The notes under the pieces: model-generated
What the model saw: the letters and a program-made list of their open reading frames with translations, nothing else
What the model was told of the DNA's origin: nothing
The model's database searches: none
DNA from: Cephalopachus bancanus
Taxonomy: Eukaryota; Chordata; Mammalia; Primates; Tarsiidae
Reading direction: 5' to 3'
Length of the DNA stretch: 64,000 nt
NCBI GenBank assembly: GCA_027257055.1
Contig: JAPVLO010000153.1
Location: 2,666,001-2,730,000, forward strand
In this document: positions 33,887 to 44,745 of the stretch, one piece after another
How positions within the stretch are numbered: position 1 is the stretch's first letter
Layout: the number at the start of each line of letters is the position of its first letter
Translations under genes and position numbers: made by a program

Positions 33887-36004
33887 TAATGTGATGTGCT
33901 GTCTGGGAACCCTGCAAACTAGATTTCCTGGAAACCTCCCACTTCAAATACTCAGAAATGCTGGATGCAATACAACAAACACTCTTTGAAATGCACAACT
34001 GAGCTTGCAAGAAGATTGAATCTGAAGAAATTATGAAAAACACATCACTAGAAGACCAAGAATTTAACAATATTGTGCTTCCTCCAATCTCTTCTGAAAG
34101 GAAGGTTAAGAAACACATAGATAATAACTAAAAGGTGTAACATACATATATCAGGAAACGATGAGAGAAGTGAAGGAGTCACTTTTTTTTTTGAAGATAA
34201 AGGGAAAGAGAAAAACAGAAAAAGCTGAAGAATTAAACTACTGAATAAAATAGTAGAAATAATTCCAATCACATCAGCAATCATAATAAATACAAATGTT
34301 CTAAATTCAAAATTCAAAATTGTGAGGCTGGATCTTTCTTTTTTAAACTTTAAAATTTTTTTATTTTAAAGTTGTGGGGTACATTTCAGGGTTAGGTATA
34401 CAAATATTCACCATGTAGTTACCCTTGTTGATGAAGTATGCCCCTCTTCCCCAGGCAGATTTCCACTACTGTCAATCCCGCCTCCCTGCCCCTCCTCTCC
34501 TCTGCAGTTTCGCACTACAGTTAATCTTTTTCTTATAGTATTGCTGTGGTTGTTCAAGGTCCACTTATGAGTGGGAGCACGTGATACTCAGTTTTTTGTT
34601 TCTGTGCAAGATCACTCGGTATTATAGACTCTACTTCCATCCAGGTTGCTGTGAAGTTCATGATTTTGTTCTTCTTTATGGCTGCATAATATTCCATTGT
34701 CTATATGTACCACATTTTAAAAATCCAGTCCTCTTTTGATGGGCAGCATGGTTGGTTCCATGTTTTTGCTATTGTGAACAATGCTGCAATGAATGTATGT
34801 GTGCAGGTATCTTTTTCAGAGTGATTTGAGTTCTTCCGGATATATTTTTTTAAAGGTACATGTAAGTAAAAAAACATATATCATAATCACAAAGAAGCAT
34901 TGAAAAATTAAAGGATGCAAAATATATACCAAATAGTAAATAAAGAAACTAGTGTCAGTTATAAATTCATAGTATTTTCTGACAAAGTAAGCTTTAAGGC
35001 AACAGCATAGTATAGGGATTAGAGTGGTTACTTCATAATATTCAATTATGTATTTCAACAGAAAGATCTAACAATTCTAAATTGCAAATGTTTAATAGAA
35101 ATGCATTAAATTATATACAGTAAAAATTGACAAAATTGCAAAGAAAAATTGATTAGGCTTTTATAAATGTCTCTCAGATCTGAGAGTTCATGTACAAAAA
35201 TTAGCAAACATAAAGAGATTGGAAAGTGTAATTTTTTACGAGTCCAATGAGACTTTGATACAAAAACCAAACAAAGTATGGAAGAGGAAAGAGGTCAATT
35301 TCACTCATCAACATAGATTTTAAAATTCTGGACATAATAACAACAAATCAAATCAGCAGTGTTTATGTTATGCAGTATGAACATATGCATATATGCTCAA
35401 ACACATATAATTTATATATAAATATAAAATGATATACATATGTATAAACAAATGCATCTTGACCCAGTTGGATTTAGCTCAACTTTTCTCACATTATCTG
35501 TGTAGATTTCCAAGCTGGTAAACAAAAATTATTTATGTTAATATAATTAGCACAATAGTAAATTAAGTAATAAACTTATGATCATTTCAATAGATGGAAG
35601 ATAAAAAGAGTGTTAGTATTTAATAATCATGCATGAAAAAGGAAAATTCATAATAGACTAAGAATAGAGGAAAACTTCCTTATTCTGTTAAAGGGAATCT
35701 ACTAAAAACCCATTATAAACAATATTCTTCCTGATGATACATTTAAAGTTTTGCCTTGAAAATTAGGAATAATGTAATGTTTGCTATCAGTGTATGAGTT
35801 TGTCTATGAGATGCAAATACTGGTATGCATGGTACTAGATACTTTCGGTATAATTGTGCATCAGGTAAAAAGAAATAAGATGCATAAGGATTGAAAGGAA
35901 AGAAAACAACAATTTATATACCATGTAATTGTTCACATAGAAAACCCCAAAGAATTTAACAATATAATTACTGGATTAATATAAGAAAATCATTTGCATA
36001 CCTA
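33887..36004 (+). pseudogene. L1: Old L1M, sense, ORF1 end through ORF2 reverse-transcriptase region
   Basis: 33887-34336 reads as ORF1 tail and start of ORF2 (AATCACATCAGCAATCATAA, then AATTGTGAGGCTGGAT, the endonuclease N-terminus). After an antisense L1 insertion at 34337-34855 it resumes with endonuclease and RT-region sequence: GACAAAGTAAGCTTTAAGGC near 34981, ATGATCATTTCAATAGATGG near 35579, AGAAAACCCCAAAGAATTT near 35939. Stops and frameshifts occur throughout, so no protein is made. A short piece between the two halves seems deleted. Its right edge is the Tigger insertion. Confidence 0.75.
34337..34855 (-). mobile_element. L1: L1 3' end, antisense, inserted in the sense L1M
   Basis: Poly-T region, then GGGGTACATTTCAGGGTTAGG, TATGGCTGCATAATATTCC and GTTCCATGTTTTTGCTATTG. 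It is a third copy of the 4.0-kb type, extending to the same ORF2 C-terminal region. Flanking L1M sequence on both sides shows it landed inside an older element. Confidence 0.85.
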
Positions 36005-36006
36005 TA

Positions 36007-36368
36007 TACAGCAAGTCCCCTACATACTAATCTTCAAGTTGCAAATCTTGAAAGACATGAATGTGCATTCACATAAATTAGTTCACATGTTTGGTGTACA
36101 TTGTCTCATGTGTGCATCCTCTGCAAGTAGTTGTGCTTTTGCGTACTTCTTTGTACAGCATTGTATAAAGTATGGTAGTACAGTATCTTTATTTCAAGCC
36201 CAAGTTTCCCAGAAGCAAACATAAAAGCAGTGCTAATATAGCTGATACTGTATAGCTGATTGTGTTAGTTGGGTACTTAGGCTAACTTTGTTGGAGTTAC
36301 AAACAAATTGGATTTACAAATGCACTCTTGGAACAGAACTTGTTTGAATATAGGGGACTTACTCTACT
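36007..36368. mobile_element. TcMar-Tigger-type element
   Basis: Left end CAGCAAGTCCCCTACATAC and right end TATAGGGGACTTACTC are inverted repeats of the Tigger type CAGTAAGTCCCCTA. Internal GTTAGTTGGGTACTTAGGC and AACTTTGTTGGAGTTACAAAC fit the class. Non-autonomous length, about 360 bp. It sits at the right edge of the L1M. Confidence 0.8.
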
Positions 36369-37079
36369 AACAATGTATAATAATAAAAGGAGTTGTTGGA
36401 GCTGATCATTAGTTATTCTCTGAAGCTGGAGAACAGCATCCCTTACTGTAAACCAATTTATTTTTATCTCCTGAACACAAAACCAGGTTATCCTAATAAG
36501 AAAATAGTACACTGTATTGGACAGGCAAGATATGGTTCTTGCCACACTTTTCCAAAATTACCTGTATGGTCAAGTTTTATGTGTTTCTGTGTGCTTGCAA
36601 AGAATGCTAAATTTCTATTATTGGGTGCAAAATTTTCAAAGAATGAATCATGTTTATTCATTAGATCAAATTTCTAAATTGTAATGTTTAGATCTTATGC
36701 ATATTTATTAATTTTTTGAGTGCTGATCTATTCAATTTTTAAGTTAGAGTTTATTATGTACTATGTTTATTGATATATATGGATATGTTTCTACGAACAT
36801 TTTTCCCCTTATGATTTTCCCCTTTTTTATTGCTTTATCTCTTTGTTCCTTTCTTGCTTTATGTTGAATAAAATTTTCTTTTCTCATCCTTTTCACTTTA
36901 GGAAATTGCACTGTCTAGTACATCAATGATTCTCTAAATAAAAATTCTCTAAAAATTTTGGCCTATGTACTTACCAAGTTTGAAGTTAATCAGTGTATTT
37001 ATCCTCTTTCAAAGTAATATAGATTTTACTGTATTGTTATTTACTCTCCTACAGTCTATATTATACTTATCTAGTACAT
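36369..37079. other. No recognisable element
   Basis: AT-rich unassigned sequence. The overlapping frames 36297-36545 (-) and 36393-36677 (+) are chance. Confidence 0.35.
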
Positions 37080-37485
37080 AACTTCCAACTTTTTTTTCAG
37101 CATTAACCACAATAGCAAAAACACAGAACCAATTCAGGTGCCCATCAATGGTGGACTGGATTAAAAAAATGTGATACAGCCGGGCTCGGTGGCTCAGCCT
37201 GTAATCCCGTGCCTTTGGGAGGCTGAGGTGAGTGGATTGCCTGAGCCCGCGGGTTCGAGACCCGTCTGGGCAGCGAGACCTCATCTCTACAATAAAAATC
37301 AAAAAATCAGCCGGGCGTGGTAGCGCGAGCCTGTAATTCTGGCTACTCGGAAGGCTGAGGCGGAAGGATTGCCTGAGCCCAGCAGGCGAGGCTGCACTCC
37401 AGTCTGGGTGACCGAGTGAGACTCCAACTCAAAAAAAAAAAAAAAAAAGTGATACATATACACCATGGAATACTACACAGCCAAC
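37080..37485 (+). mobile_element. L1: L1 ORF2 C-terminal fragment, sense, split by Alu
   Basis: Left part: CACAATAGCAAAAACACAGAAC, CATCAATGGTGGACTGGATT. Right part after the Alu: GTGATACATATACACCATGG, AATACTACACAGCC. Together they are the ORF2 C-terminal coding region; both ends of the fragment are lost. Confidence 0.88.
37178..37448 (+). mobile_element. Alu: Alu, sense, with a right-monomer deletion
   Basis: AGCCGGGCTCGGTGGCTCAG, CCCGTGCCTTTGGGAGGCTG, GCCCGCGGGTTCGAGACC, and an A18 tail. GTGATAC at 37171-37177 and 37449-37455 is the visible target duplication. The right monomer lacks about 28 bp: CAGCAGGCGAGGCTGCACTC runs straight across the usual GTGGCTGGGAGCGGCC. It looks young. Confidence 0.96.
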
Positions 37486-37794
37486 TTGTTTTCTTTTATT
37501 TTAATCACCTTCCATATTAATCCTTTCTACCACCAGTTAAATTTATATTTAACTATTTCTGTATCATTTTATTTGTTCATTTCTTTTTGTAGCTTATTCC
37601 TTTAAGAGAGGCTAAATTTTTTAGATAGACGTATATCTTTCACTGATTCTTTTAGTAAAAGTCTGAAAAAGTTAGCTCAATTTTTCTTTCTATCAACATT
37701 CTGTTTGTCTACTTTTTAATGATTGCTTATCTGTATTCTTACACATTACTTAAATTGATTGTGAAAAGAATATAGAAATATGGCCAATAAAGGC

Positions 37795-38998
37795 CATTCT
37801 GATGAGGTCTCAGACTGAAAGAAGAAACAAGGTACTGGAAATTAGGGGGAAGGTAGTCCTTGTTATAAAGTGACAAAAAGCTTGGCTAAATTTTGTTCCT
37901 GTTCTAAGACTTTGTAAATAACTAAAAAAAATGAACTAGGGTATTTGGCAGAAGAAATCTCTAAGCAGCAAAGTACTTGGGGTACTCTGCGGCTTTTCTT
38001 TACTGATTATAGCAAAATGTAAAAAGAGAGACATGATTTATAGATAAAATTTATAATAAAAAAGGAAGCAGAATGTAAAGATTTGCAAAATACTCAGCTT
38101 GGCCTTGTAAAGAGTTAAAAAGCATGTTTAGGAGGGAAAACAACGTCTGGCCAAGTGATCATTTGATAAGAAAATTCACGGAAGAAAGCTAGGTGCCATT
38201 ATCAAGACAATGGGAGAAAGACCCTGAAGAATTCTGGAGATCTTTGAGGCTACTCCCCCCAACACTAGTCCAGAGCACAAGAGCTGTGGAGGCATGGCTA
38301 CCTCCACCTAGGATTTTAAAGATATCTTAGGCAGCCTTGAAGCCCAGGCAGAGAATTGCCTCAAGAGTGAAGCCACCACAGAGATCCTCCACTAAGGCAA
38401 TGCTGCCTTGGAAGGACTGTGGGGTTAAGGTTGCCACAGAGATTCCCCACTAGGGCTCCCCAGTTTCCCACTTCACTCCCTAGTGGAATCATGGGAACAA
38501 AGTTATCTTTAAGACCCTAGAGTTGTAGAGTTATCATTGTGTACCGCTAGCCTGAGAAAACAACAAACATTCAACTTCAATGTGTGAGAGCTGATTTCTA
38601 GTGTCTCTGGAAGGCAGAACATAGAGTTAAAGAAGATTATTCTCAAGTCTTAAGATTTGCTGTCATTTGCCCTGTTGGGTTTTTTAGTTATATAGGGTCT
38701 GTTATTCCTTTCTTCTTTTTCATTTATCTTTTTTTGAAATCGTAATATCCATCTTATGCCTGACTCACCATTTATTTTTAAAAGTACATAACTTGTTTGA
38801 TTTCACAGACTTATAGCTAGAAAGCAATTTGCTTCAGGATGAATTGTGCCTTGAGTCTCTTCTATATCTGATGTAGAAGAGACTCTAGACTTAGACTTTA
38901 AAGTTGGTGCTGGAACACATTAAGACTTGTAGCTATTGAGTTAAAGTGAATGCATTTTGCATGTGAGAAGGACATGGAATTTGGGGACCAGAGTGGAA
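37795..38998 (+). mobile_element. MaLR internal region (MST/THE1-like), 3' part
   Basis: Ends directly at an MST-type LTR and just before it has a purine-rich tract (GAGAAGGACATGG, GGGGACCAGAGTGG) like a polypurine primer. The body (GACTGAAAGAAGAAACAAGG, GAATTGCCTCAAGAGTGAAG, TGAAAAAACAAC-type blocks) has the look of MaLR internal sequence. The 5' limit and coding content are uncertain; no intact frame exists. Confidence 0.45.
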
Positions 38999-39332
38999 TG
39001 CTATGGTCTGAATGTGTTCCCAAATTTATGTGTTGGAAATTTGATACCCAGCACAGCAATGTTGAGAGGTGGGGCCTTTTTGGAGATGGGGAAGTCATGA
39101 GGCCTATGTCCTCACAAACAGATTAATGCTGCTATAAAAGAGGCTTATAGGAGTGAATTCATTCTCTTCTGTCTGCCTTTTGCTACGTGAGGACACAGCA
39201 AGAAGGTCCTTACCAGATGCTGGCACCATGACTGGCAACTTCCTATCCTTAAAAATTGTGAGAAATAAATTTCTGTTTATATAAATGACCCAGTTTCAGG
39301 TGTTCTGTCATAGAAGCATCCAATGGAGTCAG
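38999..39332 (+). mobile_element. MST-like MaLR LTR (3' LTR of the preceding internal)
   Basis: TGCTATGGTCTGAATGTGTTC start, GTTGAGAGGTGGGGCC, AGATTAATGCTGCTATAAAAG, CACGTGAGGACACAGC-type block (GCTACGTGAGGACACAGC here), and AATTGTGAGAAATAAATTTC. Ends about CAATGGAGTCAGA. The TATAAAAG and AATAAAT are promoter and polyadenylation relics. Confidence 0.88.
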
Positions 39333-39506
39333 AAAGTTTTCTACACATATGTTTATTTATACTTATTTTATTTATTCTGCTTCTTTTATGTAAAAAATGT
39401 ATTAGCTACAGTCTTCTTGAACATTCTCCCTTTATCATTATCTATATGCAATCCTTCTGTAATTCTTATTGGAACTTGACTTTCTCATTCTCTTGTTCCT
39501 GTTTCT

Positions 39507-39536
39507 CTTTCTTTCTTTCTTTCTTTCTTTCTTTTT

Positions 39537-39584
<48 letters not shown>

Positions 39585-39600
39585 TTTCTTTCTTTCTTTG
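39507..39600. repeat. (TTTC)n microsatellite in an Alu tail
   Basis: About 20 TTTC units with two slips (CTTTTTTC and TTTTTC). It lies between the left target duplication and the antisense Alu body, so it grew from the Alu poly-A tail. Confidence 0.97.
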
Positions 39601-39874
39601 GTCAGAGTCTTACTCTGTCACCCAGGCTGGAGTGCAGTGGCACACAGCCACCCCAGAATCGACCTGCTGGGCTTCCGTGATCCTTCCGCCTCAGCCTTCC
39701 AAGTAGCCAGAACTACAAGCATGCACTACCATGCCTGGCTAACTTTTTTTATTTATGTAGAGATGAGGTCTCACCAAGTTGTCCTGACTGGTCTTGAACC
39801 CACCAGCTCAGGCAACCCACTCGTCTCGGCCTCCCAAAGTGCTGGGATTACAGGCTGAGCCTCCAAGCCTGGCC
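39601..39874 (-). mobile_element. Alu: Alu, antisense, tail expanded to (TTTC)n
   Basis: TCAGAGTCTTACTCTGTCACC, CAGCCTTCCAAGTAGCCAG, and reversed head GGATTACAGGCTGAGCCTC. Target duplications TGTTCCTGTTTCT at 39494-39506 and 39875-39887 are identical and enclose the TTTC array. The 127- and 129-aa frames here are repeat by-products. Confidence 0.95.
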
Positions 39875-39887
39875 TGTTCCTGTTTCT

Positions 39888-40214
39888 TAATCTTTCATAT
39901 TTTACATTTCTTTATCTTCTGATGTATTTTTGATAAATTTCTTACATGTATCTTTTATCTTGCTATTTTCAAATAGCTAGTTGTCTGTTATTTCATACTT
40001 CTTGAGTTAAATTTGTGTTTGTGTGTATGTATGTGCGATATGCAGTCTTCATACAGAAAATTGTGGCAAACACATATAGTAGTAATATAAAATGCATGTA
40101 CCTTTACTTCGGTAACAATATAGGATATTGCCAATACCTTAGACTCCTTTATGCCTCTCCCCCTGGCAAACATTCTTCCACAGGCTACCATATCCTGATT
40201 TTTTTGTTAACCAT
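39888..40214. other. No recognisable element
   Basis: AT-rich; short GTGTGTATGTATG tract near 40020. No gene-like signal. Confidence 0.35.
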
Positions 40215-40279
40215 TTTTATTAGGGTTCTCTAGAGAAATAAAACCAATAGGATGTGGTTAGGGATGGATAGATAGATGG

Positions 40280-40319
<40 letters not shown>

Positions 40320-40664
40320 GATTTATTTTAAGAAATTGGTTTACACAATTATAAAGACTTGAAAGTCAAAAATCGTCGGTGTAAGCCATTAGACTGGAGA
40401 CCCAGAGAATAGTTTCAGTAGGGTCCAAAGACAGTGTGCTGGTAGTATTTCATTTTGCTCAGGGGAGGACAGTTTTTTGTTCTATTTAAATCTTCAACTT
40501 ATCGTATGAGGCTCACCCACATTATGGAGAGCAATCTGCTTCACTCAAAATCCACTGATTTAATTTAATTTCAAATACCTTAATCAAAATATCTAAAATA
40601 ATGTTTGACCAAACATTTGGGCACTGTGGCCCAAACAAGTTGGCACATAAAATTAACCATCACA
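40215..40664 (-). mobile_element. ERVL LTR (MLT2-like), antisense
   Basis: Minus-strand start TGTGATGG at 40664, then read on plus: ATGTTTGACCAAACATTTGGG, GGCTCACCCACATTATGGAG, and ATTAGGGTTCTCTAGAG at the far end. This is the MLT2-type layout with CCAATAGGATGTG near the 3' side. A (GATA)n array lies within it. It is the 3' LTR of the antisense pol remnant that follows. Confidence 0.82.
40264..40319. repeat. (GATA)n microsatellite inside the LTR
   Basis: About 13 GATA units with one GGTA interruption (GATGGTAGATAG), located at the LTR's 3' portion where related LTRs carry short AT/GA-rich runs. Confidence 0.96.
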
Positions 40665-43600
40665 ATTCTACTCCATGTTAATCTGGCACCCATATATCTC
40701 TTTAAACTATATTAATCTTTAAATAAAGACAATAAAAAGTCATACTTCAACCTAACATGATTCAACTATCTTGTGTACAGCCAAAACTACACTTTTCCTG
40801 AGAAGAGGATATGAAGTACCTGGGTGTTGTTTACTTTTCTCCTTGATATTGCATAACTTAAATACTATAAAGTTACCAGTATTAAAATCACAATTGACTT
40901 AAATATAAAGTCAATACTTCTTAAGTTATATGATAAGGGATAAGAAAGGAAAGAAAATAAATATATCTTCCATATATATTTATATAAACATATTCATAAC
41001 AAAAGAAGGCAGTCATGACACTTACAATCCTTGTTTCAAAACTGATTCTGTGATTATAGTTGGCATTTATCTTTTTCACTACTCATTTCATAACCCATTT
41101 GCCTACAGCAAGTATCTCAACTGTCATAGTTTTATTCACTCGGTAGGGTAACTTAAACCTTTTTCCTGAAGAATCTGGGTCATTGGCAATCCTGCCTAAA
41201 TTAAGTTGTAGTGTTCCATTGACCTTAATTACAGGGTATGTTAAAAGGAACCTAAGGAGTCTCTTTTTCCCAGACATTCTTTTCTTTACATCCATTGTGG
41301 AATAACAGTTCACTTTCACCTTGGTAGTCTGGATCAATCACTGCTGTCAGCACAGTAACTCTTTTTCACCTGTTGATTTAAAGGCATGAGAAACCCAAAG
41401 TGGCTGGGCAGCAGTATTAACTTCCAGTTCAATGGAATCATGGAATCATTTGTGTGTGTCTCCCTCTGGAGCCAAGACTTCCAGGCAAGTAGAACATAAG
41501 GTCATGAGAACGGGAAGCAAAAATGTTGCTAGGGTCACCAGGGGTTATAGTGATATTTCTACTTGATTTCTGGATCCATGAATCCTGGCTATAGGAAAAC
41601 AGCAACATATGTTAGATGCTGATTCATAGAACCATCTAGAGAACAAGCTCTGCAAGGTATTGTCACCTAGCTGGCACTGCAGCAGAGCCTTAAAAGGGTT
41701 ATTTCATTGTTCTATCAAGTCAGTTGTTTCAGGATGGTGGGAAACATGGTCAAGTCCAGTGAATTTCATCAGGATGGATCCATTGTTGCACTTTATTTCT
41801 GTAAAGTGAGTTTCTTAATCATAAGCAAAGCTGTGTGAAATATTATGTCAGTAGGTAAGGCATTCTATAACTCCATGGATGGTGGTTTTGATAGAAAAAT
41901 GTATGCAGGGAAGGCAAATTCATGTCCAGAGTGTCTATCCTAGTAAGAGCAAAACCACGATTGAGTTTTCTCTTTCTCTGTCAACTGATGGTAAAGAATT
42001 TCCCATAAGGTCATTGCAAGCTAGAGAGCTAAGGTAGTGTAGTGGCAGTGGAGATCATGGGCATTTGAGCTACTTCTTCATGTAACTTACTTGTATCTTC
42101 AGGATCTTCTCAGGCCTGATCTCATATATAACACTTCCATTTGATGATGAGGGGCTGCTCTGCATGCCCAACTGTATGAGTTGGTTGGTCAGATAACATC
42201 CATTTCACAATAGACAGCTCAGGTCAAATAGTGGCCAGTGGTTAAAGTCCAGTCTCTATTAAGGCCCAGTAGCAGGCTAAAAGCTGTTTCTCAAAAAAAT
42301 AATACTTATCTGCAGAGACTGGAAGGGCTTTGCTCCAAAATCCGGGGGCTTGTGCTTGGATTCACCTTGAGGGAGCTGCTAAAGGCTCCGACCAGCATCC
42401 CTATCTGCCACTGACACTTCAATCACTACTGGAGCTGCTGAATTATATGGCCGGGAGTGGTAGAGAAGTTTACATAGCAACCTGGATCTATGGCAAAGCT
42501 TTCTCCTCTTCTGGGCCTCACTGAACACCTGAATTTTTGAGACATTCAGTAAATGAACTGGATTAGCACACACAAATGAAGAATGTGTTGTCTCTAAAAT
42601 CCCGAGAAGCCCCTAAACATTCTACTTCTTTTTTGGTTGTCGGAAGCTGCAGATGCAACAACTTATGGTTTACCTTAGAAGGGATACATTGATATGTCTC
42701 ACCTACTAGACCCCTAGAAATTTCACTGCTAAAGACCCCTTAATTTTTATCAGATTTATTTCCCACTTTCTGAGAAACAAATGTCTTACCATTAAGTCTA
42801 GAGCAATTGCTAGCTCTTGCATACTAGAATCAATCAGCATGTCACTGATATGATGAATCAGTGTGATATCTTGTAAAAGGGAAAGGTGATCAAGACAGTT
42901 GCAAACTAAATATGAACATAGGATAGAAAGTTGATATAACCCTGAGGTAGGACAGTTAAGGTGTATTGCTGGCTTTGTTAACTGGAAGCAAGCTGCTTTT
43001 GGTGGCCTTTATTAGCTGGGATGGAAAATAAAGCATTTGCCCAATCAATAGCTGTATATCCAGTACCAGAGAATGTATTAATTTGGGCAAGCAGTTAAAC
43101 TACATCTAGTACAGCAGCCATCTTGTTAGGCTTATGATAATCCATTGTCATTCTCCAAAATCAGCCTATCTTCTTCTGCACAGGCCAAATAAGAGAATTA
43201 AATGGATGATGTTAAACGGGCAATCATCAGCCCTACATATTCCTAGTCTTTGATGATGACACTAATTTCTTTAATTCCCACAGTAATATGGTATTGCTTT
43301 TGGTTTACTAATTTTTTTAGGTAGAGGCAGTTCTGATGGCTTCCAGTTGGCCTTTCTGACCATAATAGTTCCACTCCATAGGTCAGAAAACCGATGTGGG
43401 ACTTCTGTCAGTTGTTGGTATTGTTTATTCCAATTATGCATCCTGGAACTACAGGATGGGTTTGGTGACCTACTGAGCCACAATTTGTACATCATCTCAA
43501 GTGCCCTGCAAGAGTATACACTTTTAGAAATAAATCCTTTAATTTGTGCTTCTATTTGTTCAACGTTTGTTGGAATTTTGAAATCAAAGTATTTAAAAAA
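40665..43600 (-). pseudogene. ERVL internal (pol) remnant, antisense
   Basis: Antisense to the window. 41080-41340 and 43270-43500 keep short minus frames; 42970-43200 reads as reverse-transcriptase-region sequence and 41640-42050 as the integrase-region side. It joins the LTR at 40664 in the order expected for a 3' half of an ERVL provirus, with no 5' LTR found. Multiple stops and frameshifts make all reading frames broken. The region below 41600 is where ERVL carries an extra gene, but I cannot assign it. Right edge approximate. Confidence 0.7.
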
Positions 43601-44540
43601 TTGAGCAAAAGATTTAGCATTAGAATTTTTCAGTTAATTCCAAGTAGTAAAACAAAACTTGCAAGTAGAAAGGCTATTTTACATTTATGCTACACAAGCA
43701 AATGAAGTAGTGAACAAAATAAATGATGAGAACTCAACTGTTGTTTTAATTTTTTAAATCTATAATTTTGATTTGGTTATCTTGGTTTATGGAAACACTC
43801 TTTTGATGGAACTCCTAGTTTTAATTGGATAAATTTATTTTTTGTACCAGCATTGAAGATGGACTTTAGTTGTTCAGCATTTAAATTTCAATGAATCATA
43901 GAGACAACTTAGTTGATGAGTTTTATTTTATAATAATATATGTCAAATAAAATGAATGAAAATAGTTTGGCTGAAATAGTCAAATAACTCAATTAGGAAA
44001 AATTAAAATTGATTTGATGTTACCAAGTTCTTCAGCATTTATAGGAAAAATGAAGTATACAGTTTACAGAGAAAAGTCAACCAAGGGCATTGATCTTTAC
44101 TAACTTGCTTAGTACTAAATGTAGAAAATTAAAGAAAATTTTATAAAACTATATGACTATAACAAAAAAGAAACATTATTCAGAAAAATGCAAATGATAT
44201 CTTAGTATTAATAGAAATAGCTAAACTTGTAAAATAGCTAAACAAACAAAATGATTGATACAAATGAATAATTATTTTGCTTATTTGTTCATGCACAGAA
44301 AATCAGTATAAAGATTTTTTTTGCTTTAATATGCTATTTTTCTTAGAAGAAATTCTGTTTTTGAAACTAATTTTGAATAGAATTGTTTTATAGGATTGCC
44401 AATGAAATAAACCAATTTGTCAGTCGAGGAATTTTTTTTTTAATCGTCTAACTTTAAAATGTTCTAGTTAAGATGGTAGTTTATATGGTTAGTTTATTCA
44501 TTTCATATGTTGTCCTTTTTTTTTCTAGTTAGGTGTTTGT
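43601..44540. other. AT-rich unassigned sequence
   Basis: Strongly AT-rich; many short A/T runs. No repeat I can name and no domain-bearing frame. Confidence 0.35.
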
Positions 44541-44730
44541 GGAATCTTATTTTTGCATCCTGTGTTCTGAATTGTTGCAGTGATGTATGTGAGTGGAATG
44601 GAATTTCTCTCATTATGCTAAGTGCTCATGGGATCCCTTTCAACCTGGAAACTTACATTCTTTATTTTAAAGTACTATTTCTTACACTATTTCATTTAAA
44701 ATTTAATTCTTCAATTTTTATCTTTTCTCT
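44541..44730 (-). repeat. Possible old LINE remnant, antisense (left part)
   Basis: T-rich sequence that appears to continue past the Alu at 45053 with TCTTCTAATTTTCTTTTATTTTCCC and CAACTCTTCTACTGAGTG. The style is that of an antisense old LINE (ORF1 side), but no consensus could be fixed. Confidence 0.3.
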
Positions 44731-44745
44731 CTTTCTGCATTTTCT

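Noticed and set aside
39469..39858. 129-aa frame rich in F, L and S
   Set aside because: It is a translation of the (TTTC)n tract and the antisense Alu body.
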